A DNA stretch of 64,000 bases from Chamaecyparis obtusa (GCA_027943335.1 BSBK01007858.1:116001-180000), one strand, 5' to 3'. Positions 12,019-23,333 are shown, numbered from the stretch's first letter. Made by a program: numbers and translations. The notes: a model not told the origin generated them from the sequence alone.

Positions 12019-13305
12019 ATGATCTGCACTATTGTGGGTCATGATTCATCCCAATACAAGAACCTTTTCTCTTATCTCCAAGACCAAATCATTCCCGATT
12101 CCTTTAACCAATTTGAGAAATGAAACCTTATCCGCACTGCATCCTGATATGTCATCATTGGTAATGATCTATACAAATGAGGTCTAGATGGTATGCTACT
12201 TAGATGTTTAGAATGGGAAGATTCTCAATGTGCATTAGAGGAAGTCCACGAAGGTATATGTGGGTCACACTCGAATGGTTTAACACTAGCTCGAAAACTT
12301 ATTAGGGCTGGGTACTATTGGCCTGAAATGGAGAATGATGCAATCAAGTTTGCTAAGAGTTGTCAAAAGTGCCAAGTACATGGAAACTTAATTCATGCTC
12401 TAGGGAGAGATCTAATTCCCTCTACTACACAATGGCCTTTTCAAAAATGGGCTTTTGATCTTATAGGTGCTATCTATCCATACTCTTCTAATGGACATAC
12501 CCATATAATCACAGCTACAAATTATTTCACTAAATGGGTAGAAGCAGTTCCCTTAACATAAGCAACTAGGAAACAGATAGCTATGTTCATCTTGAAATAC
12601 ATCATATGCAGATATGGGATCCCACATTCTATAATCATAGATAATGGGAGACAATTCAAAAATAAGGACCTAGATGATTTATGTGCCAAATTCAAGATTA
12701 CACAACATTGGTCTTCTATATACTATCCTCAAGGGAATGGACAAGCAGAGGCTTCCAACAAGAACCTATTGAAAATCTTGCATCGTACAGTTAATAAAAT
12801 AGGAAGAGACTGGAATCTTATGATCAATCTAGCTCTCTGGGCTTACAGAACAAGTATCAAAATGCCCATAGGGGCTACTCCATTCGCTTTAGTTTATGGG
12901 TCTGAAGCGGTATTGCCTATTGAGGTTGAAATCCCATCACTAAGAATCAGAATGCATGGTCTAGTAACTGATGATGACTACAGAGTGTCTAGGTTGCAAG
13001 AACTTGAATTACTAGATGAGCGCAGACAAGCAGCATATGATCATCTCAGAGTATATTAGAAAAGAATGTCTAGAAATTTCAATAAGAAAGTCAAACATAG
13101 AGAATTTCAGGTTGGCGATCTAGTCTTGAGAGAGAATCCTAAAAATCAATCACATAGAGAATGCAAGGGGAAGTTTGAACCCAATTGGATGGGTCCCTTT
13201 GTTATCACTGCTACTTTTGGCTCTAGTGCCTATCAACTCTCAATGACTAAAGGAGAACAACTTTGAGAACCAATCAACATTCTCCATCTGAAGAAATTAT
13301 ATGCC
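12019..13305 (+). pseudogene. Element A integrase
   Basis: The HHCC zinc region runs through EVHEGICGSHSNG and ends in KSCQKCQ (12355-12372). The catalytic triad is complete: Asp codon at 12457 (WAFDLIG), Asp at 12640 (IIIDNGRQF) and Glu at 12748 (GNGQAEASNK), with 35 residues between the last two. The C-terminal domain ends FEPNWMGPFVITA and NILHLKKLYA, with no chromodomain. Stops lie at about 12016, 12121, 12145, 12178, 12559, 13057 and 13264. Integrase would join the cDNA to the host chromosome. Confidence 0.92.
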
Positions 13306-13520
13306 TAAGGCATTCAGTGTATGGTAAAATGTCTTGAAAAAATCTTTAAAATTGAAAAATGTCCTAAAAATATCAAAAAATATCAAAAATATCAAAAGTA
13401 CAAAAAAAATTGAAAAATATCAAAAGTACAAAAAATATCAAAAGTACAAAAAAAAGTAAAAAATATCAAAAGTACAAAAAAGAATTGAAAAAGGAAAAAA
13501 ATGAAAAAAAAAAGAAAAAG
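13306..13520 (+). repeat. A-rich simple tandem repeat after integrase of A
   Basis: Irregular repeats of a unit like AAAAATATCAAAAGTAC run from about 13370 to 13495 on an A-rich background. D and C have similar but shorter A-rich stretches at the same place, so this is a feature of the Tat 3' region. It separates integrase from the hairpin series. No gene is seen. Confidence 0.75.
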
Positions 13521-13611
13521 TGCCTCGGTGAAAACCTGGAAACAGGTGCCTTGGTAGCAAAAATAGAATCTCTACCAAGATGGTGAAAACTTGGCAAACG
13601 GGCACCACTTG
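13521..13611 (+). ncRNA. Conserved hairpin pair downstream of integrase, element A
   Basis: Two imperfect units are seen. Unit 2 (13521-13556) folds by hand into TGCC:GGTA, a small internal loop, GGTG:TGCC, an AAA bulge, ACCTG:CAGGT and a GAAA loop (GNRA type). Unit 3 (13576-13611) has outer stem CAAG:CTTG, then TGGTG:CACCA with one bulged A, and a weaker inner stem around GCAA. Elements C and D carry the same units in the same order. Function is unknown; packaging, stability or translation control are possible. The fold is inferred by eye. Confidence 0.55.
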
Positions 13612-15315
13612 TTCAAAATGCTCCATCTATCAGCTCAATCTTGGTCTTCTCGAGCTTTCAATCTTGCTTTAGTTTGTACATATCTCCCGGTTTGTTTCAG
13701 CATTTCCAGTTTTCAATAAATCAGTCCATACACCAATCAGCTCAAGCATCTGTATCATATCAATGCTTAACACTTGGGGGTAACCAATGTCATATCCTAT
13801 GGTCTCTAATACATCTTAGATGAGTCATATCTAGTCAAAGTCCTTTGAAGCTTTATCTGAGTCATTCTGTCTATCTCCTCTCCAGAAAGGATTTCGCATC
13901 TACAACAACAATCAAACATCAAAACAAACTGAAAACAATCTATGCTTTTTACATGCTTTTACCTCCTTGTATGCTTACGGATTCACATTGAGATTTTTTC
14001 ATATTATGTCCCTTCAAGCTCTTCGATGATGTCCTTTATAGGATTTAGAGAGTGATGACTAGGGGCATAATCTTTTCTTTGTCTTCTGCTTGTATGTGAA
14101 AATCTAACAACTTTGGAAATTCTAGATTGAAATGGTGTCCGACTGTAAGAGCCTCTATCTCGAATTGGATGGCCATGCATACCTCGACCATTGATACCTA
14201 TAAAATTCAAGTTTGATCTAACTATTGTGTTTTTTAGTGAGTGAGTTCTCCTACTATGAAACGTGATCTTGCCTAAGGATGTGAATGATAAAGGGTCACT
14301 ACGGGTAATTCACACTGGATTTAGAATGATCTCTTTACTATTTGATGTGTTTGTAATGCAAGGCATATTTAGGTCATCATGATGTTTATGTTTTGATGCT
14401 TATACAAATTGCTATATCAAAATGGACATGATATTCAGGTCATCCTGGCATTTGTGCCTTGGTGCTTGTATCTAATCTGACATTCGGAAAACAAAATCAA
14501 TATTCATATATCCATGGTTGTTTGACCAGTGGGTGTTGTATTGGTTCTTGAGCGTTACAAATCAATATTCATATGTCTATGGTTTCATTTCTAGTGGGAA
14601 TTGTATTGATTTATCCGGTTACCTAAAAGTTCAATGATGACAACAAATCGACACATGATCAGTGACTAGGTCCTAGGTCTTAGGTTGCATATCATTATGC
14701 ATGTTTCTTTACATTTTTGCACTTTGCATGATCTCACAAATTTCTTGAAAATTGGAACAATTATTCAATCAACTATTCACATCTAACATGAGCTAAAACC
14801 TAACATGAAGGTCTCTTCACATAATCGCAAGCAGTTTCCATCTTGGGTTAGACATCCTTTTTGACATAAGATTGAGTACTTGTCTTCATCAACCTGCAAA
14901 ACATATCATGTGCATCGTTGCATTTACATTTCATATCATAATCATTTTTCACATGATAATCATTTGCATTTGTATCCAGTGCATAAGCATAAATCATACA
15001 TACATCTTTTCATAATCAAATCCATATGTATAACATCCATACATGTGAAAGAAATCATTGCATTGCATTGATCCATACATACATTCTACACTAATCATAG
15101 CATAAACATCACATGATATCATCATAAATCAAAAATGACAAGTACAAATGAAGTCACAACCAAAAATATCGATCTCATATATATCATAAACTTGAAATAT
15201 GTTAGGGGTGCACTACTGCCATAGTGTACAAAAGAATGAGCTCCACAGAGCTATGAGAGTCAACAGTATATCAATGATCAAAAGAACAGAGTATATCAAA
15301 ACATGCGAATAGGAA
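13612..15315 (+). other. Post-integrase noncoding region of A upstream of the antisense gene
   Basis: No protein-coding frame is recognised. Short stretches, for example around 14060 (GGGGCATAATCTTTTCTTTG), resemble post-integrase sequence of C (about 52836) and to a lesser degree D (about 40985). So the first part is common Tat 3' sequence. The part from about 14860 to 15100 is a loose repeat of CATATCAT, ACATCCATACAT and similar words. The listed small ORFs here have no family resemblance. Confidence 0.6.
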
Positions 15316-17243
15316 TCAACTATCGGCATGCTCCTCTGCATCTGGTGGAGGAGGAGGTGGTGCATCTGGAATAACCTCTACTCTCAATGCCCTCGCTCCC
15401 TCTGATGCTACCATATAATCGGAATACGTGGGTACTCTCTATGCAGCAGGGACAACAGCATAATAGGCAGATACATAATACAAAGCCTATGAGGTCTAAT
15501 GGGTCACCTCTATCTGTAACCTCTGAACCTCTAAAAAAAGCTCTGCACGAAGCTCTGTGCATTGCCTATCTACCTCTATATATCTCTCCTCCCATCTGGC
15601 ACTGCGTACCTTTAGGTCCCTAACCTAAACTCTGAGCCGTCTAATGATCTCCTGTGATGTGAGTGGAACACTAGGCTCATCCTCAGCTACATGCATATCG
15701 GTATCAGGTGGTGGCTACTCTGGCTGTTGCCCTAAAGTACCTGCTCTCTGTGCCTTACAGCGTCTAATCTCAGCTCCAAGATCAAAAGTGGTATCTACTT
15801 GTAACGAATCTATATCACCCCCAACAACCTACTCAGCTGCTAATACATCCTCTACTGTATCAAGACCACCTAGTGTGTCGCTCTCTCCCTTGATCTATCT
15901 CTGCAATCTTGTGGGTCTCATTGCTCTAGAAGTAGTGGGACGAGGGGGTCTCATCTACGCTACTGGTCTCTATGGTGGTGCCATAGCTCTAGGTCTGGGT
16001 TCTGTAGGATGCACTACCTGTGGTCTCAAACCTAGTCTCATAGGAGCACCTATCACATCCATTGCCTCCTCCATAGAGGGTATCAACTTAGGGGGACCTA
16101 AGAATCTATATATAGGGTGATCTCCCTGCCAATATATGAATCCATCTGTGACCCCTGCATCGACAACATGTGGAAGGTAGTCCCAGTCTCGCCCAATAAT
16201 CCTACTATACTCATCTGAACATAAAGAATAAGTGAGCCTCTGTGTCCATCCGAGCCCAATCTCATGCACTATACGGGCATATGCAGTGTACTCTTGTGGG
16301 GCATCCTAAATGCATCCATACTAACGCCAAACTCTGGTAATCAAAAATCTCTCCAAGATAGTGGAGGATCACCCAATAAGTACCCGACTTTGGAAAAGAA
16401 AGCTAAACTACTCCCTCGCAGTGGGCCAAGCCTCTATCTGCAAGTATGGTCTCCATACTACATACGTCATATCATCTAGACATCGTCTAAAATACTCAGT
16501 ATGGCCCATGCAGACCTGTGTGACATAACCAGCATACATGTATATCACTAGCTCCTGCAGTTGTCATTGTGTCTGGAAAATCGGTCTCAAAATTGGGATA
16601 TGCTCCCATGCCCATATCTGTAATGCAAGAGCTCTAGAAGCAAAACTCTTGCTATCCTGATACATGATCTCATGCATCTCTAAAAATATATGTGCCAAAA
16701 GACACTGACCCCAAGCAAGCTTAGTGGGAGTTACCATAAGAAGTGCTACCATCGGAGCCCATCCCATCAAGAAGTCATTCTACTAAGGGCCCAGCATGAT
16801 AAGCTCACCGATCATCCCAGCAATAATGCACTCTAATCGGTGTGTCTGTCCATATCTCTGAACAAGGGTCTCCCAAGAAATGGACCCAGTCAACTATGTG
16901 TCATCTCTGAACAGATGCCTAAAGGCATGAAGACCTATCTTCCCAGTACTCATATACTCAGGGCACCGACTACTATGGAAAGGAATGCATAATATCCTGT
17001 ACACATCCTCGGGAGTCATAGTAATCTGCCTAGTCGATAAGCGGAAAGTCTGCGTCTCTGAATGGAATCTCTCAATAAGTGCAGTCAAAAGGCCATGGTT
17101 TGCCCTAATATTGGGTAAATGTATCAGGTACTCAAACCCACATGAAGTAAGATGTACCTTCATAGGGTCAGGAAGCGAGACACATAATCTCTGGGTCGCT
17201 GGATATGAATGTCGAACATGTACATCTAGATATGTGACCTATA
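15316..17243 (-). pseudogene. Antisense plant mobile domain (PMD, MAIN/MAIL1-like) gene relic inside Tat element A
   Basis: Read on the minus strand, one frame of 642 codons runs from 17243 to a TGA at 15316-15318 without any frameshift. It is broken only by 17 in-frame stops (15 TAG, 2 TGA). The N-terminal part matches the plant mobile domain: ALIERFHSETQTFRL, then ITMTPEDVYRILCIPF near 17040-16990. The middle keeps RALALQIWAWEHIP and RCLDDMTYVVWRPY, as in PMD proteins such as MAIN, MAIL1 and PP7 long form. The C-terminal part has a helical charged stretch (RAELFLEVQRLQIE) and ends in a run of prolines and an acidic tail. The domain is also known from MULE and Ty3 elements. It is absent from C and D, so it is an accessory cargo of A. 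Start codon uncertain; the first Met in frame is at 17163. Confidence 0.82.
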
Positions 17244-17913
17244 TTATACAGAAATAGGGAATTCTATCAGAAATTGGGTTCAATAACAAGATAATAGTGC
17301 AGGAATCAAATAGTTTGGTACTTCAGAAGGTAGGTTAAAAGGTCAACTATCAGCCTAAGCAATCAGAAAAGTCAAAATTTTGACCTAAATATTAGTTTTG
17401 AGCTCACTATTTTTCATACGACAGTCCAGACTGGCACCGAAAGTCATACGACATTCCACAAGAGCCCAAATGACAATCCATGGTCATACGACACTGGACA
17501 CATCATCATATGAGTTTTGAAGGACCCGATGAAATGTCGTACGACTCATGGGTCCCTCTCATACGACACTAGGTGGGTCATGAAATGACAAAGGAAATGA
17601 AATTCAAATTTTGTACGAATCTAGGAGAGGACTCGTATGAGTTTTCAAACATGCAAAAATTAAAAAGCAAAATGCGTATGAAAAAATTCTTAAATGCTAT
17701 AAAACATGGAAAATTTCAATTTTCAAAGGGGCACAGAGGTCCACCTACCGAATGTCCATACTGTCGAGGTCTCTGGTGTCTCCAGCTGTGCTCAAATCGA
17801 TGCGAACTCATAGGTACCTTTGGTTCTCGCTATTCTATCATTTTCTTGCTTAGAGGGCTCCACAAGATCTCCAAAGTCAACTGGTTGAAATGATTTGAAA
17901 ATGACCCTTCGAG

Positions 17914-17923
17914 CCTTTATATA
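17914..17923 (-). promoter_or_regulatory. Candidate TATA box for the antisense PMD gene
   Basis: On the minus strand the sequence reads TATATAAAGG. A start site about 30 bases downstream would leave some 720 bases of leader before the Met codon at 17163. Position and strand fit a private promoter for the antisense gene. AT-rich sequence gives such matches by chance, so this is only a candidate. Confidence 0.4.
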
Positions 17924-18336
17924 GCTTTTGACCTAAATTTCAAAAGTGCTCCATTTTTCACAAAAATTGCACCCCTAGCTAATTTCGACGTTCTGAATCC
18001 ATTTTCGAGATCAAAATCAAAATCTGAGATCATTTAATATGTCAAAATCATGATTTAAAAATTTTGGACCCAGGATGGTCTACTGCTTGCACATTCGACC
18101 TTCAACCATTTTTGAAATCTAGAATTCAACTTAACTGATTGTCTTACATCAAACTATCAAAATTTCAACTTGGTCAACCATGGTCAACTCATGGTTTAAC
18201 CTAGTCAAACTTGGTCTCTAGGACCTCTGAATGATGCAGAATGTGTTCTCGGACGTGTATAATCACTTCTCAAATCAATTAATATGCTTCTAAACTATAA
18301 CGCTGACTTCTCTTGTTAGATTTCAATTTTCATCCC

Positions 18337-18346
18337 GAAGGGGGCA
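18337..18346 (+). promoter_or_regulatory. Conserved upstream purine tract of A
   Basis: GAAGGGGGCA follows TTTCAATTTTCATCCC. D (41868-41877) and C (53517-53526) have the same arrangement, each some hundreds of bases before the 3' LTR. It could be a second plus-strand priming site or a site left from an older LTR boundary. Confidence 0.5.
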
Positions 18347-18860
18347 TGGTATTGCACATAATTCAAAGTCTATAAATCTAAATCTGTTATCTTTCCTCAG
18401 TAATCAAGACAACAACCACATCTATTTTCTGATTCATCAAAAGTCCTCGTCGCTTGGGGCAAATCTATCATCACTTGGGGCATATCAGATTCATTGAGAT
18501 CCATATCAATCTAGTATTCTCTTAATCTTGTAAACTGTATCAACTTTTCGCAACCATCGGTTCATCAGTGTTCTTTCCTTGGTTCTTCGGTAACTGAAGG
18601 GTTCAAATGTGATACCAACGTGGTTCTTCTAAGACAATCGAGTCTGGAATCGGTCACTCACTTCTTTGCAATCATAAGGTTCGAAATCAGGTGTTTTGAC
18701 ACTTTTTTGCAATCATCGGTTCATCGTTGTTATAGTGAACATTATCTTTGGTCATTCAGGACCTAATATCTTCAATTCTTTCAATCATCATATCTTTTGA
18801 ATGAGTTTCATATCTTTATCAAACACAGACTATCTTTGAACCACTGCGCTTCACATAGTA

Positions 18861-18878
18861 ATTCAAAGAGGGGCAAAA
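18861..18878 (+). promoter_or_regulatory. Polypurine tract of element A
   Basis: ATTCAAAGAGGGGCAAAA directly abuts the 3' LTR (TGTAATACC). The sequence matches the tracts of D and C (CAAAGAGGGGCAAA and CAAATAGGGGCAAA). It would prime plus-strand DNA synthesis. Confidence 0.88.
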
Positions 18879-20138
18879 TGTAATACCCCAAAAATGGGCT
18901 ATATGTTCATTAACCTCCTACATCCTCAAATCGAACGAAATCAACATCAAAGTCCTAACCTAAGGCACATCTGCACATTATCGAATTTAATTGATTTTAT
19001 CCTAAATTCTGCATCAAGGAATATTCCTAGCAATATTCCTAATTATCTTAATTATCTTTAATTTAATGATTGTTTGGCGATAAATCTTATTTATCCTAAA
19101 GTTTGATTAATTGAATATTCTGAATATTTAATTAATTTGATTTAATTTTTCCACTTAATTATTTAATTGAATTTAATTATATTTATTCCTAAGTATTATT
19201 ATTTAAATTTGACAATAAATTAAAATTCCTATCATTAATTGATTAAATTCTTATTTAATTAATTAAAGCAAGTTGTCATATTTAATGATATTATTTTTGA
19301 ATAAAAGTTTGAATAAATGATTGATTAACCCATAAATCAATTATTTTATTTCAAAAATCAGTTAAGTTGAGAATAAATCACTTTATTTATTTATTAATTC
19401 ATAATTATCCATGTGCACAATCAAAGAGCAGTTAAACTCCAAATCAGAAAATCAATGCAAGTTATTGACTTTTTGGAACTGAACATCATTTTTGAGTTCA
19501 AAGTTGATCTAAACTTCTAATTTGAGTTAAAAAGTTGTTTTTGCATGATTTGCATAATTTTTGTGAATTAATTATCTTTTGTTTTTGATAACTCAAAAAT
19601 CAACCTGAGTTTATCAAGAGTGATTTATGGCTTTTTCCATGCACCTCCAAAGTCCTGGATTTCTATAAAATCAAGGCTTCAACTCCTCATTTGAGATCCA
19701 CAAATTTGCATCCTCACGCTGTCGAATTGGAGACTAAAGAATCATCTTTGCGAATCCAAGTTGTTGTGAGATCATTCTTGTTTTTGAGCATTGCATATCA
19801 TTTAGAATTCATTGATAGATCAATTCATAGCATATCAATTTCATCTAGCATAGATTCATATCAGATTTCTCATTCTTATTGCATCATAAAATCCAAAAAA
19901 ATCGATTAATTTGCATTCATTACTTCATCGCTATCATGCATTCAAATCCTTCATTTAGGTGTCATCAAGGTCACTGATCTCGATTACAATCTAAGAACAT
20001 CAATCTCGCACCTATTAGAAGGCAGTAAATCGCCTAGTTAGTTTAGCTTTCAATTCATTGCAGATTTCATTTTTGCTAACCTCTAATGTTTTATTGAAGT
20101 GTTGTGTCTACAGACGAGGTACAAAATTCACACACATA
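18879..20138 (+). repeat. 3' LTR of Tat element A
   Basis: Same length and ends as 2266-3525, with the TATA box at 19674-19679. Most differences from the 5' LTR are transitions. It is followed by the right target duplication AAGCT (20139-20143). The ORF at 19691-19909 is LTR sequence and has no support as a gene. Confidence 0.93.
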
Positions 20139-20203
20139 AAGCTATCTTTGACAACTCAACTAAAGAAGGTCCTATATCTTGGGGTTTCAAACCCTTTGCT
20201 AAT
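20139..20203 (+). pseudogene. Element C gag fragment between insertions A and B
   Basis: These 65 bases read as gag protein (KEGPISWGFKPFAN) in the same frame as the piece before 2266 and the piece after 47425. It is flanked by AAGCT of A on the left and CTAAT (20199-20203) of B on the right. It matches the gag region of D that contains KEPVFDQSLRNTLEVWFDP. Confidence 0.75.
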
Positions 20204-23200
20204 TGTTGGTAAATAGATTGTTCTTTTCAATTTAACCCTCAAATGCCCAAATCTGCGAGAAATAATTTGATACCAACAATTGGATAATATATCATCAGGT
20301 TGATAGATTTCCTCTAAATTGAAAGGTAAATGTCCCTTATGAATGATATTCAATGAATTTGTTTTATTCGTAAACTAATTGGATACGTTCTTAACCTAAG
20401 AATAGAAGAGGAAAACCAAGCCAACCCTAGACAGAACTAACTCGAGCAGTGAAATCAATCCTAAACCTAGCCAACTTCAAGAACCCACACATCTTATGAC
20501 TCCCCGGCATTGGTAATGCAAAATGAATGTTAGTTATGCAAAAATGATACAGCATGAAATGAAAATGAAGATCAACTATTCCAATTTCTGCAATAGAAAT
20601 GGCTACAAACAATCCTTATCCATAACACGTTTGATATTTGACTCTAAGATGTAAGATAATGCTCAAAATTGACTACAACAATTCTCTGATTGAAAATAAT
20701 CAGAAAAACCCTCCTCAAACTCTCTGATTAAAAGATCTCTCCTTATCATGAACACAACAAATAATGATGCTCTGATCTTTATTGCTTACAACTAATTGTC
20801 AAATCTATTACAAGAAAGTAGAACAGAATCCTCCAATGCATAAAATGAAATGCAGAAAAGAAAATGTTGTCTTCCCTCTACTCCAGCACTTCGATTATTT
20901 GCAAGAAAAGAAGAACCCAAAATCCATCTTAGAATTTACAATAAATATTGTCCTCATAGAAGCTATTCAGTTTCTCTCTCGGTGACTTTTCAATTACTAA
21001 AACTAACTTTTCAATTTCTTACTTATGAATTTTCACATTTTGCCTCTGCATAGCTTTCAAGCTCTTTTATTTTTCATTTCATATTTAAAATGAGATTTAT
21101 TTTTGAGATAAGACCTGCCATATGTCTTTATAACTTCATCTAATTTGAAAGTCTCCACCTTCACTCAAGTAACCACTATATGGCTTTAAATCAATCCATT
21201 GGGTTCAATAAGAGTCACTTTAACTTGATTAGTGCTGATACTTTATCTAATGACTTGCATGTGTCTACCAGGACAATCTACAACTTCTGGGATGACAGGG
21301 TGAATGTGTAAAGAAGATTTCCATTTGACACCTATCATAGGGCCCCTGCATCTATATACTTTTATCCCACCTCCAAACCTGACATCTCTGTATTCTATGT
21401 GAAATCGCAAAGTAATCAGAAATCCATCTCTAAACACATCACACCATCATGGGTTTTGAATGGGATTGGTGCCTCTCCATGTTTGAGACTGTGGCATTTC
21501 TTCATTCTTACGAGAGCCCATATCATACCATCATACTCTGTGTCATATACCGAGCTCGGCTCTATTCAATTCAAATCAGGCTTTGCCTTTGAGCCATCTC
21601 TATGTCATGATCAAGTGTAGTAACATAGCATTTGTTTCTAATTAAATCTTTGCATGGTTTAGGCACATACATCCACTTATGTTTGCGATCATTTTAAATG
21701 TGGTGATATGTTGAAATCTTACATTGGGCTCGTGCCTTTATCAATTGAAACATGAAAAGTAAATCTTCTGTCAAGAACATGAATGTCGAATGCCATGTTC
21801 AGTTTGCATACTTTGTTTCCTCTCTATTTTCATATGACTCTGCCTCAATGACATGATATCAATGGTAGATATCATATCTAATCAGTAGAAAATATAATTT
21901 CACCATTATTCTAGGTTTGTGTTTTCATCAACTCTAACCATAATGGTGGTTCAAATTTTTGAAGCCGACACCATTGCTATGTCAATTGTTATGAGAAGAT
22001 TCCCACTTGGCACAAACAGAGGAGAACTCTAAAAGATTGTGAGGTCAGGCTCTATAGTTTCTGACTCCATTTGCTTGATGAATTCTGCATCTCTTCTTGT
22101 GAATTTACATGGGAATATTTATTGAATTGATGAGAGGATAAGTTGAACTAAAAATTTAAGAACCAATCTTGAACCTTATGTAGATGATGTGCTAGTTTTT
22201 CAATAGGGTATAATTCATACACGACTCTGCAAGATACCTCACATGACAAGCTTCCCATATCATCAAAGCTTATAGTGACTTAGTGAACAGTTAATCCTTG
22301 GAGGGTCATTGTTCATAGCCTCGAGCATTAGCACCAGTCATGGACAGAGTGGGATAAAGTCAGTGATCTACTTGTTGATAGGTTGCAAATCTGCAGATCA
22401 TCTTTGGACCCATAACACTATACCTTATTGTCATATTCCAATCATACGATTAATTAGTAAGAATAGATTTCAAACATACACCTTTCAACCAGTAGATGCA
22501 TGATCCATGATGCATTGCATTTTCCATGGAGTTGTTTGTTGTTCTTTGTACATATTCTAGAATACATTAGCTTGAAACTCTTTGTGAACTCTGACATCTT
22601 TATGAATGCCTTCTTTCTTGTATGCACTTGATGGTGATTTGCTACCAAATCAAGGCCTCAAAGGATTTGGGAACCATGTTAAAGAAGTGAATCAGTTCCA
22701 GAATTATCATTCTACCTGATAATGTATAGCATCATGGGGTCAGAACAAAATAGAATATTGGAATCATAATTGGAATTCGGAAAGCCCAATAATCAAAAAT
22801 ATATATATACTTGGAATTCAAAGCATGTTGAAACACCATTTATTATGTTCATTGGGGCTGCATTCCTCCATTTCTCATATAATGGCTTCAAAATCTAAGC
22901 TTTTGGATGACGATAATGCATATTGAATACATATTTCAATTTTAGAATCTATGGGATTATCGAACTCCAATTTTCTTCTATCTGGTAGAAAACTCAAGTT
23001 TGACTACTTCCTTTGGTGGAAATTTGACTATGGCCTTTTCTTTGGCAGAGAATTCAATATGGAGTGCAAAAAGTGTAGCAAAAAATTGGTTTTCCGCTAC
23101 ACTCTTTTTCTTTTTGGCAGAAATCCCAAATTTGAGTGCGCTTTAGAAAATTCTAATTTTGAAACAATGAATATGAATTGGGACATATGTACTCTCACAT

Positions 23201-23333
23201 CTGCATTAGAACTTTGATCTTCACCCTTCACTGAAACATTGTTAGGAGAAACATCTGAAACACATTAAGGGGAATCTAATGAAAGACTTTGACTTTGAAA
23301 GATTAAAATTGGGGGACTGGAAGTACGCTAACA
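20204..23333 (-). repeat. 3' LTR of element B (left copy)
   Basis: This 3130-base LTR is unusually long. On the minus strand it begins TGTTAGCGTACTTCC and ends TTTACCAACA. A TATA-like run lies near 22799-22811. Small ORFs inside it (for example 21399-21620) also occur in the other copy, but they have no family match and are probably not genes. On its right it abuts a tRNA-like relic where a polypurine tract would be expected. Confidence 0.88.

Larger units (their letters stand above)
17244..18878 (+). other. 3' noncoding region of A: motif cluster, antisense promoter candidate, purine tracts
   Basis: From 17410 to 17650 there is a cluster of GTCATACGAC, CTCATACGAC and GTCGTACGACTC, related to (largely the complement of) the motif seen in the leader. 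A minus-strand TATA box candidate lies at 17914-17923. A conserved purine tract lies at 18337-18346 and the true PPT at 18861-18878. Between 18420 and 18850 are loose repeats such as CTTGGGGCA and GCAATCATCGGTTCATC. The ORF at 17573-17893 shows no family resemblance. Confidence 0.6.
2266..20138 (+). mobile_element. Complete Tat-lineage Ty3/gypsy element A (17.9 kb) with antisense accessory gene
   Basis: Two LTRs of equal length (1260 bases) flank a primer binding site, a 2.3 kb leader, one long degenerate gag-pol frame, a 5.6 kb post-integrase region and a polypurine tract. The target duplication is AAGCT at 2261-2265 and 20139-20143; the match extends to TAAAGCT because the LTR ends in TA. 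The Tat lineage is shown by the tandem RNase H domains and the PBS type. The post-integrase region carries an antisense plant mobile domain ORF. It inserted into gag of element C. In the first 440 or so aligned bases I counted about a dozen LTR differences, so it is fairly recent but already inactivated by many stops. Confidence 0.93.

Noticed and set aside
15644..16120. Plus-strand ORF of 158 codons in the 3' region of A
   Set aside because: It overlaps the antisense PMD frame, which has recognisable motifs. The plus-strand protein has low-complexity Ser/Gly content and no family pattern, so it is a shadow.
15316..17243. TAG recoding or readthrough in the antisense gene
   Set aside because: Plant nuclear genes use the standard code, TGA stops also occur, and the gag-pol of the same element is equally decayed. 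CAG to TAG decay explains the pattern better.
21399..21620. ORF present in both LTRs of B (also 45396-45710)
   Set aside because: It is shared only because both copies are the same LTR. It has no family motif, differs in start, and lies on the strand opposite to the element.
20204..23333. Reading B in the plus orientation, with a PBS-like TGGCTCTGAATGGGGA after the left LTR
   Set aside because: The match is imperfect and is the complement of the tRNA-like relic. The right LTR has a far better PBS on the minus strand with normal 6-base spacing, and the coding frames also run on the minus strand.
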